Notes under the pieces: model-generated
Told to the model about the DNA's origin: nothing
Seen by the model: the letters and a program-made list of their open reading frames with translations, nothing else
The model's database searches: none
Program-made: the position numbers and the translations under genes
Origin: G958296245 sp963664035
GTDB taxonomy: Bacteria; Chloroflexota; Dehalococcoidia; Lucifugimonadales; G958296245
Length of the DNA: 64,000 nt
Reading direction: 5' to 3'
Assembly: GCA_963664035.2 (NCBI GenBank)
Contig: OY760867.2
Coordinates: forward strand, 248,001-312,000
Shown: positions 25,958-34,445 of the stretch, in pieces
Layout: each line of letters opens with the position of its first letter
How positions within the stretch are numbered: position 1 is the first letter of the stretch

Positions 25958-27711
25958 CTACAAACAATCGTGGCACCGGCTGGCGCTTCCCGCCCACCAA
26001 CGGAGGCCGGGTAGACGGCTTCAACGATCCGGGCATAGCACACTTCAGCGGCACACCGTATTCCAGCCTGGCGCGGGAAACGATACAGAACTCGCTTGAT
26101 GCTAGGGACAGCTACGATCAACCGGTCCATGTGTCATTTGAATTGATCGAGTTGTCGCCGGACGACATGGGGCGGGCCGAGCTGTCCGCTGCGATTGAAG
26201 CCTGCCGGAGAGAAGTCGATTCTGATGATCCGGCGCAGCCTGAGCTTCTCCGCGCACAGGAAGTGCTCGACACGGAGCGAATTCCCTTCCTGCGTGTTTC
26301 TGACCGCAACACAACCGGTTTGCGCGGTAAGCATTGGCGCACCTTGGTCAAGATGCAGGGTGCTAGCTTCAAAGCGGATCTCGAAGGCGCGGGAGGCTCA
26401 TTCGGCATAGGGAAATATGCTCCGTTCGCCGTTTCCGCACTGCGAACAGTGTTCTACTGGACCTGCTATGAAGAAGACGGTAAGAACCTCGAAAGGTTCC
26501 AAGGCAAATGTGTACTAATGTCGCATCAACACGACGGCGAGGAAGTTCAAGGCACCGGGTTCTACGGGTTGAGGGACGGCTGTGTCGAAATGACGGCCTC
26601 CATTCCAGAATGCTTCCGGCTGACTACGCAGAGGTCACTCCCCATACTTGGCACGAGCCTAGCCATAGCGGGTTTCATGGAAGCTCGCGATTGGCGTAGG
26701 CGGGTTGCCTCAAGCGTAATCGAAAACTTCTTCTATGCTATTGACCGGGGTCAACTCAAGGTACTAATTGAGCCCGGTGACGGCGACGGCGACCTATTCG
26801 CAATAGACGACACTACCCTGGGCGAGTGCTTCGCCGCGCTGCTGGACGGGAACCCAGATTCTGAAGATGAGCAGGCAGAAGGCGGCAACTCGCTCAGTCA
26901 GGCTAGAGCGTTTTGGGAAATATCAGACGCTGATGAGCCGGCGATCGAGAAACAAGACCAAGACCTAGGGCACTGCCGTCTGTGGATTCGCGTTGCAGAA
27001 GACCTGCCGAGTAGAGTGGGGTTCGTCCGACGGACAGGCATGCTTGTGACAACGCAGCAACGCAACTTGATACGCTTCCCGGGGTTTCGAGACTTTGCGG
27101 CCCTGTGCGTATTTGAGGATCCCGCTGGCAACGAACTCCTGCGCCGGATGGAGAACCCAAGGCACGATCAATTCGAACCGGAACGGCTGCCAGAAGAAGA
27201 TAGACAACGAGGCAGGCGGGCGCTTAAACGAATCACAGACTGGATCCGGAGCGAAGTACGCAAGCAGGCAGGTCCGCCCGAAGGCGGCAGATCCACCGTC
27301 CTATCGGAGCTTGCCACTTACCTGCCGGATATGCAGCCGGATGAGCCGTTTGAAGAGGTAGGCCGCCAGAGCGGGGGCACGGGAGAACCAGGGTTTGGAG
27401 AACGGGTTACACTCACACTTAAGCCTGTTCGCCGTCCTACGCCGCCCACTCTACCATCAATTGAAGAGTCGGATGAGGATGGGGACAGTGACGGAGACGA
27501 CACCGGCAGTGCTGGCGGAGGAGGGACTGGAACAAACGAGGGCGGCGGCGGTACCGGAGGTCCTGGCGAAGGCGAAGGCCAGGGCGGTACCGGCGGTCGC
27601 GGAGGCCGCCAACCCAGAGTAAGGGGAGTTCCGATATCCGGCGTCCGCATCCTGGCGATCCCAGGGCAAGAAAACTGCTACCAACTTAGCTCGACTTTGT
27701 ACAAAACTTAG
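25954..27711 (+). CDS. GHKL (MutL/MORC-like) ATPase, N-terminal part, interrupted by IS
   Basis: The frame starts at the ATG overlapping the methyltransferase stop and reads 578 native residues before entering the IS, where it gains a few foreign residues and stops. Bergerat-fold motifs: N box RETIQNSLDA (Glu42, Asn46, Asp49), a motif II-like VSDRNTTGLRG (Asp117), and GAGGSFGIGKYAPF (about 146-158) for the ATP lid. About residues 495-560 form an acidic then glycine-rich linker leading to a C-terminal domain, the part cut by the IS. GHKL ATPases of this type are known beside methylases and nucleases in restriction-modification-like loci. Joining 27689 to 29144 restores a 651-codon frame. Confidence 0.85.
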   Translation: MTTNNRGTGWRFPPTNGGRVDGFNDPGIAHFSGTPYSSLARETIQNSLDARDSYDQPVHVSFELIELSPDDMGRAELSAAIEACRREVDSDDPAQPELLRAQEVLDTERIPFLRVSDRNTTGLRGKHWRTLVKMQGASFKADLEGAGGSFGIGKYAPFAVSALRTVFYWTCYEEDGKNLERFQGKCVLMSHQHDGEEVQGTGFYGLRDGCVEMTASIPECFRLTTQRSLPILGTSLAIAGFMEARDWRRRVASSVIENFFYAIDRGQLKVLIEPGDGDGDLFAIDDTTLGECFAALLDGNPDSEDEQAEGGNSLSQARAFWEISDADEPAIEKQDQDLGHCRLWIRVAEDLPSRVGFVRRTGMLVTTQQRNLIRFPGFRDFAALCVFEDPAGNELLRRMENPRHDQFEPERLPEEDRQRGRRALKRITDWIRSEVRKQAGPPEGGRSTVLSELATYLPDMQPDEPFEEVGRQSGGTGEPGFGERVTLTLKPVRRPTPPTLPSIEESDEDGDSDGDDTGSAGGGGTGTNEGGGGTGGPGEGEGQGGTGGRGGRQPRVRGVPISGVRILAIPGQENCYQLSSTLYKT

Positions 27712-29138
27712 AAAAGGACAAGGTAAGCTGACAAGACCGAACCACCACGAAAGGTCATGTCATGCTCACCCTGCCCGATGTCATTGTATCCCTACTCCGT
27801 CCGTTCGCGCCGATGTTTCAGGCCAGGACATGGACGAAAGTGCAGGTGCTGCTCGTCGGCGCAGTCCTGGCCACGCGCAACAGGACCGTCACCTCCGCGC
27901 TCCGCGCCATGGGACTCAGCGACGAGACTGGCTTCGCTCGGTACCACCACGTTCTCAGCCGCGCTCAATGGTCACCTCTCCAGTTGAGCCGTGTACTGCT
28001 GTCGCTCCTGGTCCAATACCTCGATGGGGGTGACGGGCCGCTGGTATTCGGCATCGACGAGACGCTGGAGCGGCGGCGAGGCAGCCGGATCAAGGCCAAG
28101 GGGATATATCGTGACGCAGTGCGCTCCAGCGGGAGTCATTTCGTCAAGGCCTCCGGCCTGCGTTGGATAAGCCTGATGTGGCTGACCAACATACCTTGGG
28201 CACATCGGACATGGGCGTTGCCTGTGCTGACCGCGCTGGCGCCGTCTGAACGCTACTATCAGAAGCTGGGGCGGACTCACAAGAAGCTCACCGACTGGGC
28301 GCGCCAGATGATAGTACAACTCCGTCGCTGGTTGCCCAACCGTCCTTTGGTGATGGTCGCCGACAGCAGCTACGCTGCACTCGATCTGCTCGCCTTCTGC
28401 CAGTCGATGACTCGCCCCGTCACCTTCATTACCCGGTTGCGTCTGGACGCCGCGCTCTACGAACCCGCTCCACCTCGACTGCCCGGACAGATGGGGCGTC
28501 CACGCCTCAAGGGCCAGCGTCTGCCCACGCTCGGGAACCTCCTTGAATGCCACGAGGCAGGCTGGACCAGGATGTCTGTGGCCTGGTACGACGGTGCCAT
28601 CCGCGCGGTAGAGATCGTCTCTCAAACAGCGGTCTGGTATCACCCGGGCAAGCCACCGGTGCCCATTCGCTGGGTCCTCATTCGTGACCCCCTACACCAG
28701 TTCGACTCCCAGGCGCTGCTGTGTACCGATCCTGCGATCAGTCCGGCTCAGATCATCGAGTGGTTCGTGCTGCGCTGGCAGATCGAGGTGACCTTTCAGG
28801 AGACGCGCGCTCATCTGGGAGTAGAGACTCAACGCCAGTGGTCGGATCGAGCCATATCTCGGACCACCCCTGTGCTGTTGGGACTGTTCTCTTGGATAAC
28901 TCTCGCAGCCCACCTGTTGAGAGACCGCCAACTCGCGACTCCACGATCGGCGGCATGGTATGTCAAGTCAGCGCCGACTTTCATCGATGCGATCGCTCTC
29001 GTGCGCCGTCACCTCTGGCTTGCTTCTGAGACTTTCTGCACATCGCCGCAGAAACCCGACATGCGAGAAATCCCAACGCCCATGTTCAACAGGTTCATCG
29101 AATCCCTCACCTACGCAGCGTGAATGTACAAAGTCGAG
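27690..29138 (+). mobile_element. IS701-like insertion sequence, complete (1449 bp)
   Basis: Perfect 14-bp inverted ends CTCGACTTTGTACA (27690-27703) and its complement (29125-29138) are flanked by a 5-bp direct repeat CTTAG (27685-27689 and 29139-29143). A 4-bp TTAG duplication of the IS701 YTAR type fits almost as well. The element sits inside the GHKL ATPase gene in the same orientation. Confidence 0.92.
27762..29123 (+). CDS. IS701-like DDE transposase
   Basis: 453 residues, ATG at 27762 with GAAAGG upstream. DDE candidates: Asp in VFGIDETLERR, Asp in LVMVADSSYAALD, Glu in VLRWQIEVTFQETRAHLG. The WS-D-rich segment VETQRQWSDRAISRTTP is typical of DDE_5/IS701-type transposases. The frame is complete, and with intact ends the IS looks recent. 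Confidence 0.88.
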   Translation: MLTLPDVIVSLLRPFAPMFQARTWTKVQVLLVGAVLATRNRTVTSALRAMGLSDETGFARYHHVLSRAQWSPLQLSRVLLSLLVQYLDGGDGPLVFGIDETLERRRGSRIKAKGIYRDAVRSSGSHFVKASGLRWISLMWLTNIPWAHRTWALPVLTALAPSERYYQKLGRTHKKLTDWARQMIVQLRRWLPNRPLVMVADSSYAALDLLAFCQSMTRPVTFITRLRLDAALYEPAPPRLPGQMGRPRLKGQRLPTLGNLLECHEAGWTRMSVAWYDGAIRAVEIVSQTAVWYHPGKPPVPIRWVLIRDPLHQFDSQALLCTDPAISPAQIIEWFVLRWQIEVTFQETRAHLGVETQRQWSDRAISRTTPVLLGLFSWITLAAHLLRDRQLATPRSAAWYVKSAPTFIDAIALVRRHLWLASETFCTSPQKPDMREIPTPMFNRFIESLTYAA

Positions 29139-29143
29139 CTTAG

Positions 29144-29363
29144 CTTCCGCTCGGGTGGCAGCGACGTAGTGCGGCTTGAGCTAGAAGAAGCCGGGGACTC
29201 GACGACGATCCAGCGCGCCGACATTCGTGCCGTTGTGGATGACGTCTCTCTTGACCGCGTGTCGCTGTCGGAAGGTCAGAGAACAACGGTGGACATCACT
29301 GCTGATGCCCCTATAGGTGAAAGGGCCTGGCGCCTGCGAGCTGTAGCCAATGATGGCGAGTAG
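29144..29363 (+). pseudogene. C-terminal fragment of the interrupted GHKL ATPase
   Basis: From 29144 the frame FRSGGSDVVRLELEEAGD to AVANDGE continues exactly the reading of the upstream fragment once the IS and one target copy are removed; 73 native residues remain. It is an all-beta looking C-terminal domain. A small frame starting in the IS (29124) fuses MYKVEL to it, but no good start site serves it. The next gene begins 2 bp after its stop. Confidence 0.85.
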
Positions 29364-29365
29364 CT

Positions 29366-30232
29366 ATGAGATTTGATCCAGGCAAGGCTTGGCCCCACCC
29401 TGTGCTCCGTCCTCCAAACTACGGAGACGACTATCCGCATGCGGAGTTCGAAGTCGAGATAGCAGTCGAACGCGCCCAAGGCAGCACATCTGTTGAAGTA
29501 ACTGCTGAGTTCGAACTCAGTGACCCAGACCTACTTCGGCTCGTTAAGGAAGGAGCGGCCCAGTACGTCCTGTTAATCAAGGCGTCACGAACTCATTTCC
29601 GAGAGATGCTCCCTTCTATAGAACCATGCATATGCAGGACCTTCTCGGGCGGCGACTTATCTGGCCGTGTCGAGTTTGCACCCTTCCTCATATGCACGAG
29701 AGATCTGTCCAACTTTCGTGCCCAAGGGTGGCACCCGGACTTTGTGGGGCGGACTTTCGACATCTCTTCAGGCTCAGTGCTAGCCGAGGATGTTTCGAAG
29801 GACTACTGGGTGGACACGGCGGATGAAGCCCCCCTAGGGTCGATATTCGGACACAAGTCCAGATCTGACATCCCCGACGGACGCTGGGACCTCGAACTAG
29901 CGGAAGACCGTGTCTGGATAGTCATGTCCAAATCAGACACAGAGCTGTACACGGCGGCGAGAAACCGCGCCAACAACCGCCCTGAGAGCCAGTATTTGAT
30001 GAACGGCTTGTACTTGCCAGCCCTGATAGCAGTACTGAACGAGGTGGACCGTAATATCGAAGAGTACAGCGAATACCGATGGTTTGCATCGTTCGACCAT
30101 CGACTTCAAGCGGTCGAATGCACACCGTTGGGGGCTCCTAACGCCAATCGCTGGATTGATGCTCAACTAATCCTCGATATGCCGTTCACAAAGATACCCA
30201 TCATTGCAGAGGCGGAAGTGGAAGGCGTATGA
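29366..30232 (+). CDS. unknown protein of the dcm-GHKL-vsr operon (ORF A)
   Basis: 288 residues. No family recognised. The N-terminal half looks like beta strands (FEVEIAVERAQGSTSVEVTAEFEL, VLLIKASRTHFREM) with cysteines in EPCICRTFSGG; the C-terminal half is mixed, with YLMNGLYLPALIAVLNEVDRN and a conserved-looking RWFASFDHRLQAVE. No signal or membrane segment. Overlaps the following gene by 4 bp, so it is translated with it. By position it is a core component of the system, perhaps a scaffold or sensor; that is inference. Confidence 0.8.
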   Translation: MRFDPGKAWPHPVLRPPNYGDDYPHAEFEVEIAVERAQGSTSVEVTAEFELSDPDLLRLVKEGAAQYVLLIKASRTHFREMLPSIEPCICRTFSGGDLSGRVEFAPFLICTRDLSNFRAQGWHPDFVGRTFDISSGSVLAEDVSKDYWVDTADEAPLGSIFGHKSRSDIPDGRWDLELAEDRVWIVMSKSDTELYTAARNRANNRPESQYLMNGLYLPALIAVLNEVDRNIEEYSEYRWFASFDHRLQAVECTPLGAPNANRWIDAQLILDMPFTKIPIIAEAEVEGV

Positions 30233-30990
30233 CCAATCTAAGGTACTATACGACTGAGGTCGTTGAAGACCTACGAACCAGGATCGCGGAGCACTTGGAC
30301 TGGTACTACGCGCCGCAAGGCCATTCTCCTTCGGTTGCATCGGTCGGCGGTCTGAGAGAATCGACTTTGACGGCGCCTGACCTCGCTGAACGGCTTGTCA
30401 CGGATGTAAAGCGGCCGCCCTCAACGGATGTCGAGAATGCACTGATCGTGTACGAAGCTCTATCGGGTTTGACGCCGCACCAAGCATCGATTGAGCGGAT
30501 GTGGGTGTACTTGTGCCATTGCGACTGCCCGCAATATGTGACTGCGCGATGGCTAAGCCGTCGGCCTGAGCAGGACGAGGAAGCGGTCCGGGAGGTGCGA
30601 AACCACTTCTTCGCAGTCGGCAACCGAGCATTGATTCGGGACAATGCAGTCTCCAGGCTCTGGTGGCTAGGTAAGATTGCCTACGATATTGACCCGGAGA
30701 ATCCACGGGAGTTCCTAACTATACTTCTCCACCGTCAAGATGTTCGCTCAGCGCTAATAGAGCGTCCGTCAGTGTCCACGAACCGACGAGTGCTGCGCGG
30801 AATATATGACGTCATGCGTGAGCACTGGTCCGACGGTGGAGCGCTGTTTGCGCGTGATGTATTCCGGGCGTGGATGATTGCGTTGAATCGTCGCGGCGGA
30901 GTCGTTCTCTTGGACGCCTTGCCAGAAGATGTACTTGGTCGGCTGTTGCGTGAGGAGGCGCGTCTAGCTATAGATGAGCACTCCGCATAG
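30229..30990 (+). CDS. unknown protein of the dcm-GHKL-vsr operon, DUF6339-like (ORF B)
   Basis: 253 residues, mostly helical. The segment ASIERMWVYLCHCDCPQYVTARW followed by DNAVSRLWWLGKIAYD is reminiscent of DUF6339, a family I recall next to Vsr and DNA methylase genes; the match is from memory. No catalytic motif is obvious. It ends 9 bp before vsr. Role unknown, likely a structural partner of the ATPase or nuclease. Confidence 0.7.
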   Translation: MTNLRYYTTEVVEDLRTRIAEHLDWYYAPQGHSPSVASVGGLRESTLTAPDLAERLVTDVKRPPSTDVENALIVYEALSGLTPHQASIERMWVYLCHCDCPQYVTARWLSRRPEQDEEAVREVRNHFFAVGNRALIRDNAVSRLWWLGKIAYDIDPENPREFLTILLHRQDVRSALIERPSVSTNRRVLRGIYDVMREHWSDGGALFARDVFRAWMIALNRRGGVVLLDALPEDVLGRLLREEARLAIDEHSA

Positions 30991-30999
30991 ACGTGATGC

Positions 31000-31518
31000 A
31001 TGACCGATAACTTGAGTCCCGAAGATCGTTCATGGTGTATGTCGCAAATACGCTCGCGCGGCATGAAACCAGAACTAGCCGTCCGTTCAATCGTGCATAG
31101 ACTTGGGTACAGGTTCCGACTGCACAGACGCGACTTGCCCGGAGCCCCTGACTTGGTACTTCCCCGCCACAAGGCGGTGATCTTCGTCAACGGATGCTTT
31201 TGGCATTGGCATCCCGATCCGAACTGTCCGATTGCAGGATTGCCGAAATCAAACCTCGACTACTGGGAACCGAAGTTGACTCGGACCCGGATCAGAGACC
31301 AAGAGAACTCAGCTTCCCTCGGAGCAAAGGGATGGAGGGTATTGGTAGTGTGGGAATGTCAATTGAGGAGCCCCGTCACAGTCCTTGAGTCGATTGTAGG
31401 GTTTCTCGGAGACCGAAAACGCCGGGAGGAGTCACCCCCGGTGCGCCAAGGCTGTTCTCATGATGGGGTAACCGAACAGCAGAACCTACAGACGTACACG
31501 GGTGCCAGGGTTCGTTAG
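31000..31518 (+). CDS. vsr: Vsr-type very-short-patch repair endonuclease
   Basis: 172 residues. Family motifs are clear: RSRGMKPELAVRSIVHRLGYRFRL, PGAPDLVLP with catalytic Asp51, and VNGCFWHWH with His69 and His71, then WECQL. Cys66, His71, Cys76 and Cys120 can form the zinc site, one of them shifted relative to the E. coli enzyme. E. coli Vsr nicks T:G mismatches made by deamination of 5-methylcytosine; in loci with a methylase and GHKL ATPase, Vsr-like enzymes are thought to act as restriction or nicking effectors. The last 30 residues are a non-conserved tail. Stop overlaps the converging membrane-protein gene by 4 bp. Confidence 0.93.
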   Translation: MTDNLSPEDRSWCMSQIRSRGMKPELAVRSIVHRLGYRFRLHRRDLPGAPDLVLPRHKAVIFVNGCFWHWHPDPNCPIAGLPKSNLDYWEPKLTRTRIRDQENSASLGAKGWRVLVVWECQLRSPVTVLESIVGFLGDRKRREESPPVRQGCSHDGVTEQQNLQTYTGARVR

Positions 31519-32114
31519 CGAGCTGCGCCTACAGGCGCCACGCCTCCAAACGAGGTAGGTTTCTCCTTGATTGCGTAGAAGCCTATAATACCCGTGCCGG
31601 CCTTTTCTATCGGACTATCGATCAAAGTGTTCAACTTGACGTACACGCTCCACACTGCCGCGAATAGACTTGATAGCCCAATCATGCCAATCCCCAGGAG
31701 CATCCATCCAATCCAGTTCAAGTAGGACGCAAGCGGGGTAAGACCAAGAAAGCGCATGGCCGGTATGCCTACGCTCAACGACGCACCAACGATGGTAGCG
31801 ATCATCAGAAGTCCCACCGATACCGCCAACAGGGTGACAATTGACCTGTATTCGGCAGGTGGTTCGTCGGGAAGCTCGACCCCAGCCTTCTTCAAAGTAC
31901 GCCTTCCGTACTCCGTAAGACGATCCCCTACAAGTTCCATCAGGTTGACGACAATCTCTCTCGACAGCCATAGCGCTATGTACATGGCGGATAGCACGAC
32001 AGCCCACTCCTCTGCCGGGTGTCGAGTCGTCAAGAGCAGTAGCACCCACACCACCCCATGTACCGCTGCCAGTTTGAAATCCTTAATCGGAAGCGTCTTT
32101 TTGTTCAGCACCAT
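31515..32114 (-). CDS. membrane protein of the defence island, larger
   Basis: 199 residues from the ATG at 32114 (AGGGGTGA upstream); a longer start at 32159 would overlap the preceding gene more. About five hydrophobic segments: AVHGVVWVLLLLTT, WAVVLSAMYIALWL, SIVTLLAVSVGLLMIATIVG, IPAMRFLGLTPLASYL and LLGIGMIGLSSLFAAVW. No known family recognised. It is AT-richer like the dcm-vsr operon and converges on it, so it may be part of the same imported segment or a membrane effector. Confidence 0.65.
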   Translation of the reverse strand: MVLNKKTLPIKDFKLAAVHGVVWVLLLLTTRHPAEEWAVVLSAMYIALWLSREIVVNLMELVGDRLTEYGRRTLKKAGVELPDEPPAEYRSIVTLLAVSVGLLMIATIVGASLSVGIPAMRFLGLTPLASYLNWIGWMLLGIGMIGLSSLFAAVWSVYVKLNTLIDSPIEKAGTGIIGFYAIKEKPTSFGGVAPVGAAR

Positions 32115-32448
32115 TGTCACCCCTGGTCTGAGCGCTGTGTCTCCTGGTAGGAGGCTCACGTAAGCTGACGATAGTCAAGTCCAGTATGTCCCTCAGACTG
32201 GTCAGCGTAGCAGCAGTCCCCAATAGAATCACGAATCCTAAGATCGCATTCTTCGAATAGTTCCTCACAACGTCTGAGGCCTCCAATAATTCCAGTGCCG
32301 AACCGATCATCCAATTGAGGAATACGTTAATGCCTAGAAGACAACCCCATGTCAACACGAGAACAATTGCGCGGACGATGAAGTTGAAATGAAGCCGGAT
32401 TATCTGTCCAGTGGAAGGGTGGAGCTTGAATAACGACCTCCAGTCCAT
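32083..32448 (-). CDS. membrane protein of the defence island, smaller
   Basis: 121 residues; two clear helices (NFIVRAIVLVLTWGCLLGINVFLNW and AILGFVILLGTAATLTSL) and a polar C-terminal tail. It overlaps the downstream gene by about 32 bp, so the two are coupled. No recognised family. Its short two-helix form resembles the accessory membrane subunits of several defence loci, but that is only suggestive. Confidence 0.6.
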   Translation of the reverse strand: MDWRSLFKLHPSTGQIIRLHFNFIVRAIVLVLTWGCLLGINVFLNWMIGSALELLEASDVVRNYSKNAILGFVILLGTAATLTSLRDILDLTIVSLREPPTRRHSAQTRGDNGAEQKDASD

Positions 32449-32871
32449 CTGATCTTCCTATAGTACGACCTGTCCGAATATCAATACCGGATGCCCTTGG
32501 TGCAGCGGCGGTCTGGAGAACGTGACCCCTGCCGCCTGGTAAGTATACGCTATTCAATAGGCCCATGTCATACTCGCTGTCCAACCCCGTCCAATCCGCC
32601 CTTGACTTTCCCCGAACGCCCGTGCTATCATCCCTCCATGCACACACCACCCGCCGCGCCAACCACCCCACGCCCAGCCCCCGCCAGCCCCGGCCCCCCG
32701 TCCCAAATCCGTCCAAACCCGCCCATTCGCGTCCCATTCGTATCCCGAATGCGCCCCCAGGCCCACCCACGGGTCCAAGCCCCCAGGTAGGAAACGGAAC
32801 AAAATGGAACAGAATGGAACATGTGCCAGCCCTTGCCTACCCCGTGCGCCTGCGGCTACAATCTTAGCCGG
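32449..32871. other. intergenic region before tRNA-Pro, no gene
   Basis: C-rich low-complexity sequence (cccagcccccgccagccccg around 32670-32700). Frames on both strands have proline- or glycine/tryptophan-rich translations with no family features. No terminator or attachment repeat recognised. Confidence 0.5.
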
Positions 32872-32948
32872 CGGGGTGTGGCGCAGCTTGGTAGCGCGCG
32901 TCGTTCGGGACGACGAGGCCCTGGGTTCAAATCCCAGCACCCCGACCA
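32872..32948 (+). tRNA. tRNA-Pro (CGG anticodon)
   Basis: Acceptor stem CGGGGTG pairs with CACCCCG, followed by A and an encoded CCA (32946-32948). D arm AGCTTGGTAGC, anticodon stem CGTCG/CGACG around loop TTCGGGA (anticodon CGG, reads CCG), and T arm CTGGGTTCAAATCCCAG. All arms close. It sits at the right flank of the defence island. Confidence 0.96.
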
Positions 32949-32996
32949 CCCTTCACACGCCGGCCCCCGCGCAGGCCGGACGCGGGAGCCGAGGAC

Positions 32997-34445
32997 ATGC
33001 CCCAAGCCGTCAAGATCGGCGCCCACAAGCAGCTGTTCATCGACGACCTGCTCATCGAAGACACCCTCGGCGTCTCCAGAAACCTCAACCAGCCCGCCAA
33101 GTACGTCGGCAACCCCATCATGGTCCCCCTCTACCCCTGGGAGGGCAGACTCGAACTCTACGGCACCGTCTGGCGAGACCCCGGCGGCGGCTTCAGGATG
33201 TGGTACCAGGGCATGGGAGGCATGGGCGTCGCCCACATGGGCCTAGACCTCCGGGGCACCCCCTTCGAGTTCCTCAACTTCGACCTCCAAAACCTCCAAT
33301 ACTCCATCTGCTACGCCACCTCCGAGGACGGCGTCCACTGGAAGCGCCCCAACATGGGCCTAGTCGAGTTCGACGGCTCCAGGGACAACAACATCCTCAT
33401 CCCCGACGCCTCCTTCGCCAACGTCATCGAGGACCCACGCGACCCGGACCCCGACCGCCTCTACAAGTCCCTATTCTTCGAGGCCCGCGACTGGGACCCG
33501 AGGGGCACCCCCAACACCGGCGAGGGCGTCTCCGTCGCCTTCTCCCCCGACGGCGTCCACTGGACCAAGTACGCAGGCAACCCCGTCATCACCCGCGCCA
33601 GCGACAGCCACATGCTCCTCGGCTGGGACGACCTCGCCGGCAGCTACGTCGCCTACGCCCGACCCACCACCAAGGAGGGCAACCCCGTCCGACGCATCGG
33701 ACGCTCCACCAGCCACGACTTCATCCACTGGACCGACCCCGAAGAGGTGCTCGTCCCCGATTCCGACGACCCGCCCGCCATGGAGTTCTACGGCATGCCC
33801 GTCTTCCGATACGAGGGCCACTACCTCGGCCTGCTCTACGCATACCACGCCAGGCCCGAAGAGCCCAGGCAGCGCAACTACGGCGCCATCGACGTCCAGC
33901 TAGCCTCCAGCAGGAACGGCGTCGACTGGCAGAGGGCCGGCGGCAGGCGCCCCTTCCTGCCCAACGGCCCGCCCGGCTCCATCGACTCCGGCGAGATATA
34001 CATGGCCCTCGAGCCCGTCACGGTCGACGACGAGCTATGGTTCTACTACTCCCCCGGCACGATGGAGCACGGCGTCACCGGGCGCAGCGGCCCCATCTGC
34101 CTCGCCAAGCTGCGCCTCGACGGCTTCGTATCCGTCGACGGCGGCGGCGAGATGGGCGCCCTCGTCACCAGGCCCATGCTCTGCGAGGGCGGCCCCCTCA
34201 CCATCAACGCCGCCGCCCAAGGCGGCATGGCCGGAGTCGCCGTGCTCGACGAGTCCGGCACGCAGTACCAAGGCTACTCGATGGAGGAGTGCGCCAAGTT
34301 CGACGGCGACTCCCTAGCCCACCGCGTCACCTGGCGCCGCAACACCTCCCTAGACGACCTCGCGGGCCAGGTCATCAGGCTCAAGTTCTACCTCTGGAAC
34401 GCCAGCCTCTACGCCTTCCAAATCGGCGAGCCATGCCCACCGTAA
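32997..34445 (+). CDS. GH32/GH43-like five-bladed propeller protein
   Basis: 482 residues, no signal peptide. Starts QLFIDDLLIEDTLGV, a common opening of predicted glycosidases of this type, then a series of blades with WYQGM, SICYATSEDGVHWKRP, VAFSPDGVHWTKY, IGRSTSHDFIHWT and QLASSRNGVDWQRA. The repeated (S)xDGxxW pattern is the GH43/GH32-like propeller signature. The C-terminus (QGYSMEECAKFDGDSLAHRV) resembles the beta-sandwich following such domains. Substrate unknown. The gene overlaps the next SDR gene by 13 bp, suggesting joint sugar metabolism. Confidence 0.75.
   Translation: MPQAVKIGAHKQLFIDDLLIEDTLGVSRNLNQPAKYVGNPIMVPLYPWEGRLELYGTVWRDPGGGFRMWYQGMGGMGVAHMGLDLRGTPFEFLNFDLQNLQYSICYATSEDGVHWKRPNMGLVEFDGSRDNNILIPDASFANVIEDPRDPDPDRLYKSLFFEARDWDPRGTPNTGEGVSVAFSPDGVHWTKYAGNPVITRASDSHMLLGWDDLAGSYVAYARPTTKEGNPVRRIGRSTSHDFIHWTDPEEVLVPDSDDPPAMEFYGMPVFRYEGHYLGLLYAYHARPEEPRQRNYGAIDVQLASSRNGVDWQRAGGRRPFLPNGPPGSIDSGEIYMALEPVTVDDELWFYYSPGTMEHGVTGRSGPICLAKLRLDGFVSVDGGGEMGALVTRPMLCEGGPLTINAAAQGGMAGVAVLDESGTQYQGYSMEECAKFDGDSLAHRVTWRRNTSLDDLAGQVIRLKFYLWNASLYAFQIGEPCPP

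Noticed and set aside
29124..29363. Separate 79-residue gene downstream of the IS
   Set aside because: Its first residues are IS end sequence; it is the 3' part of the interrupted ATPase.
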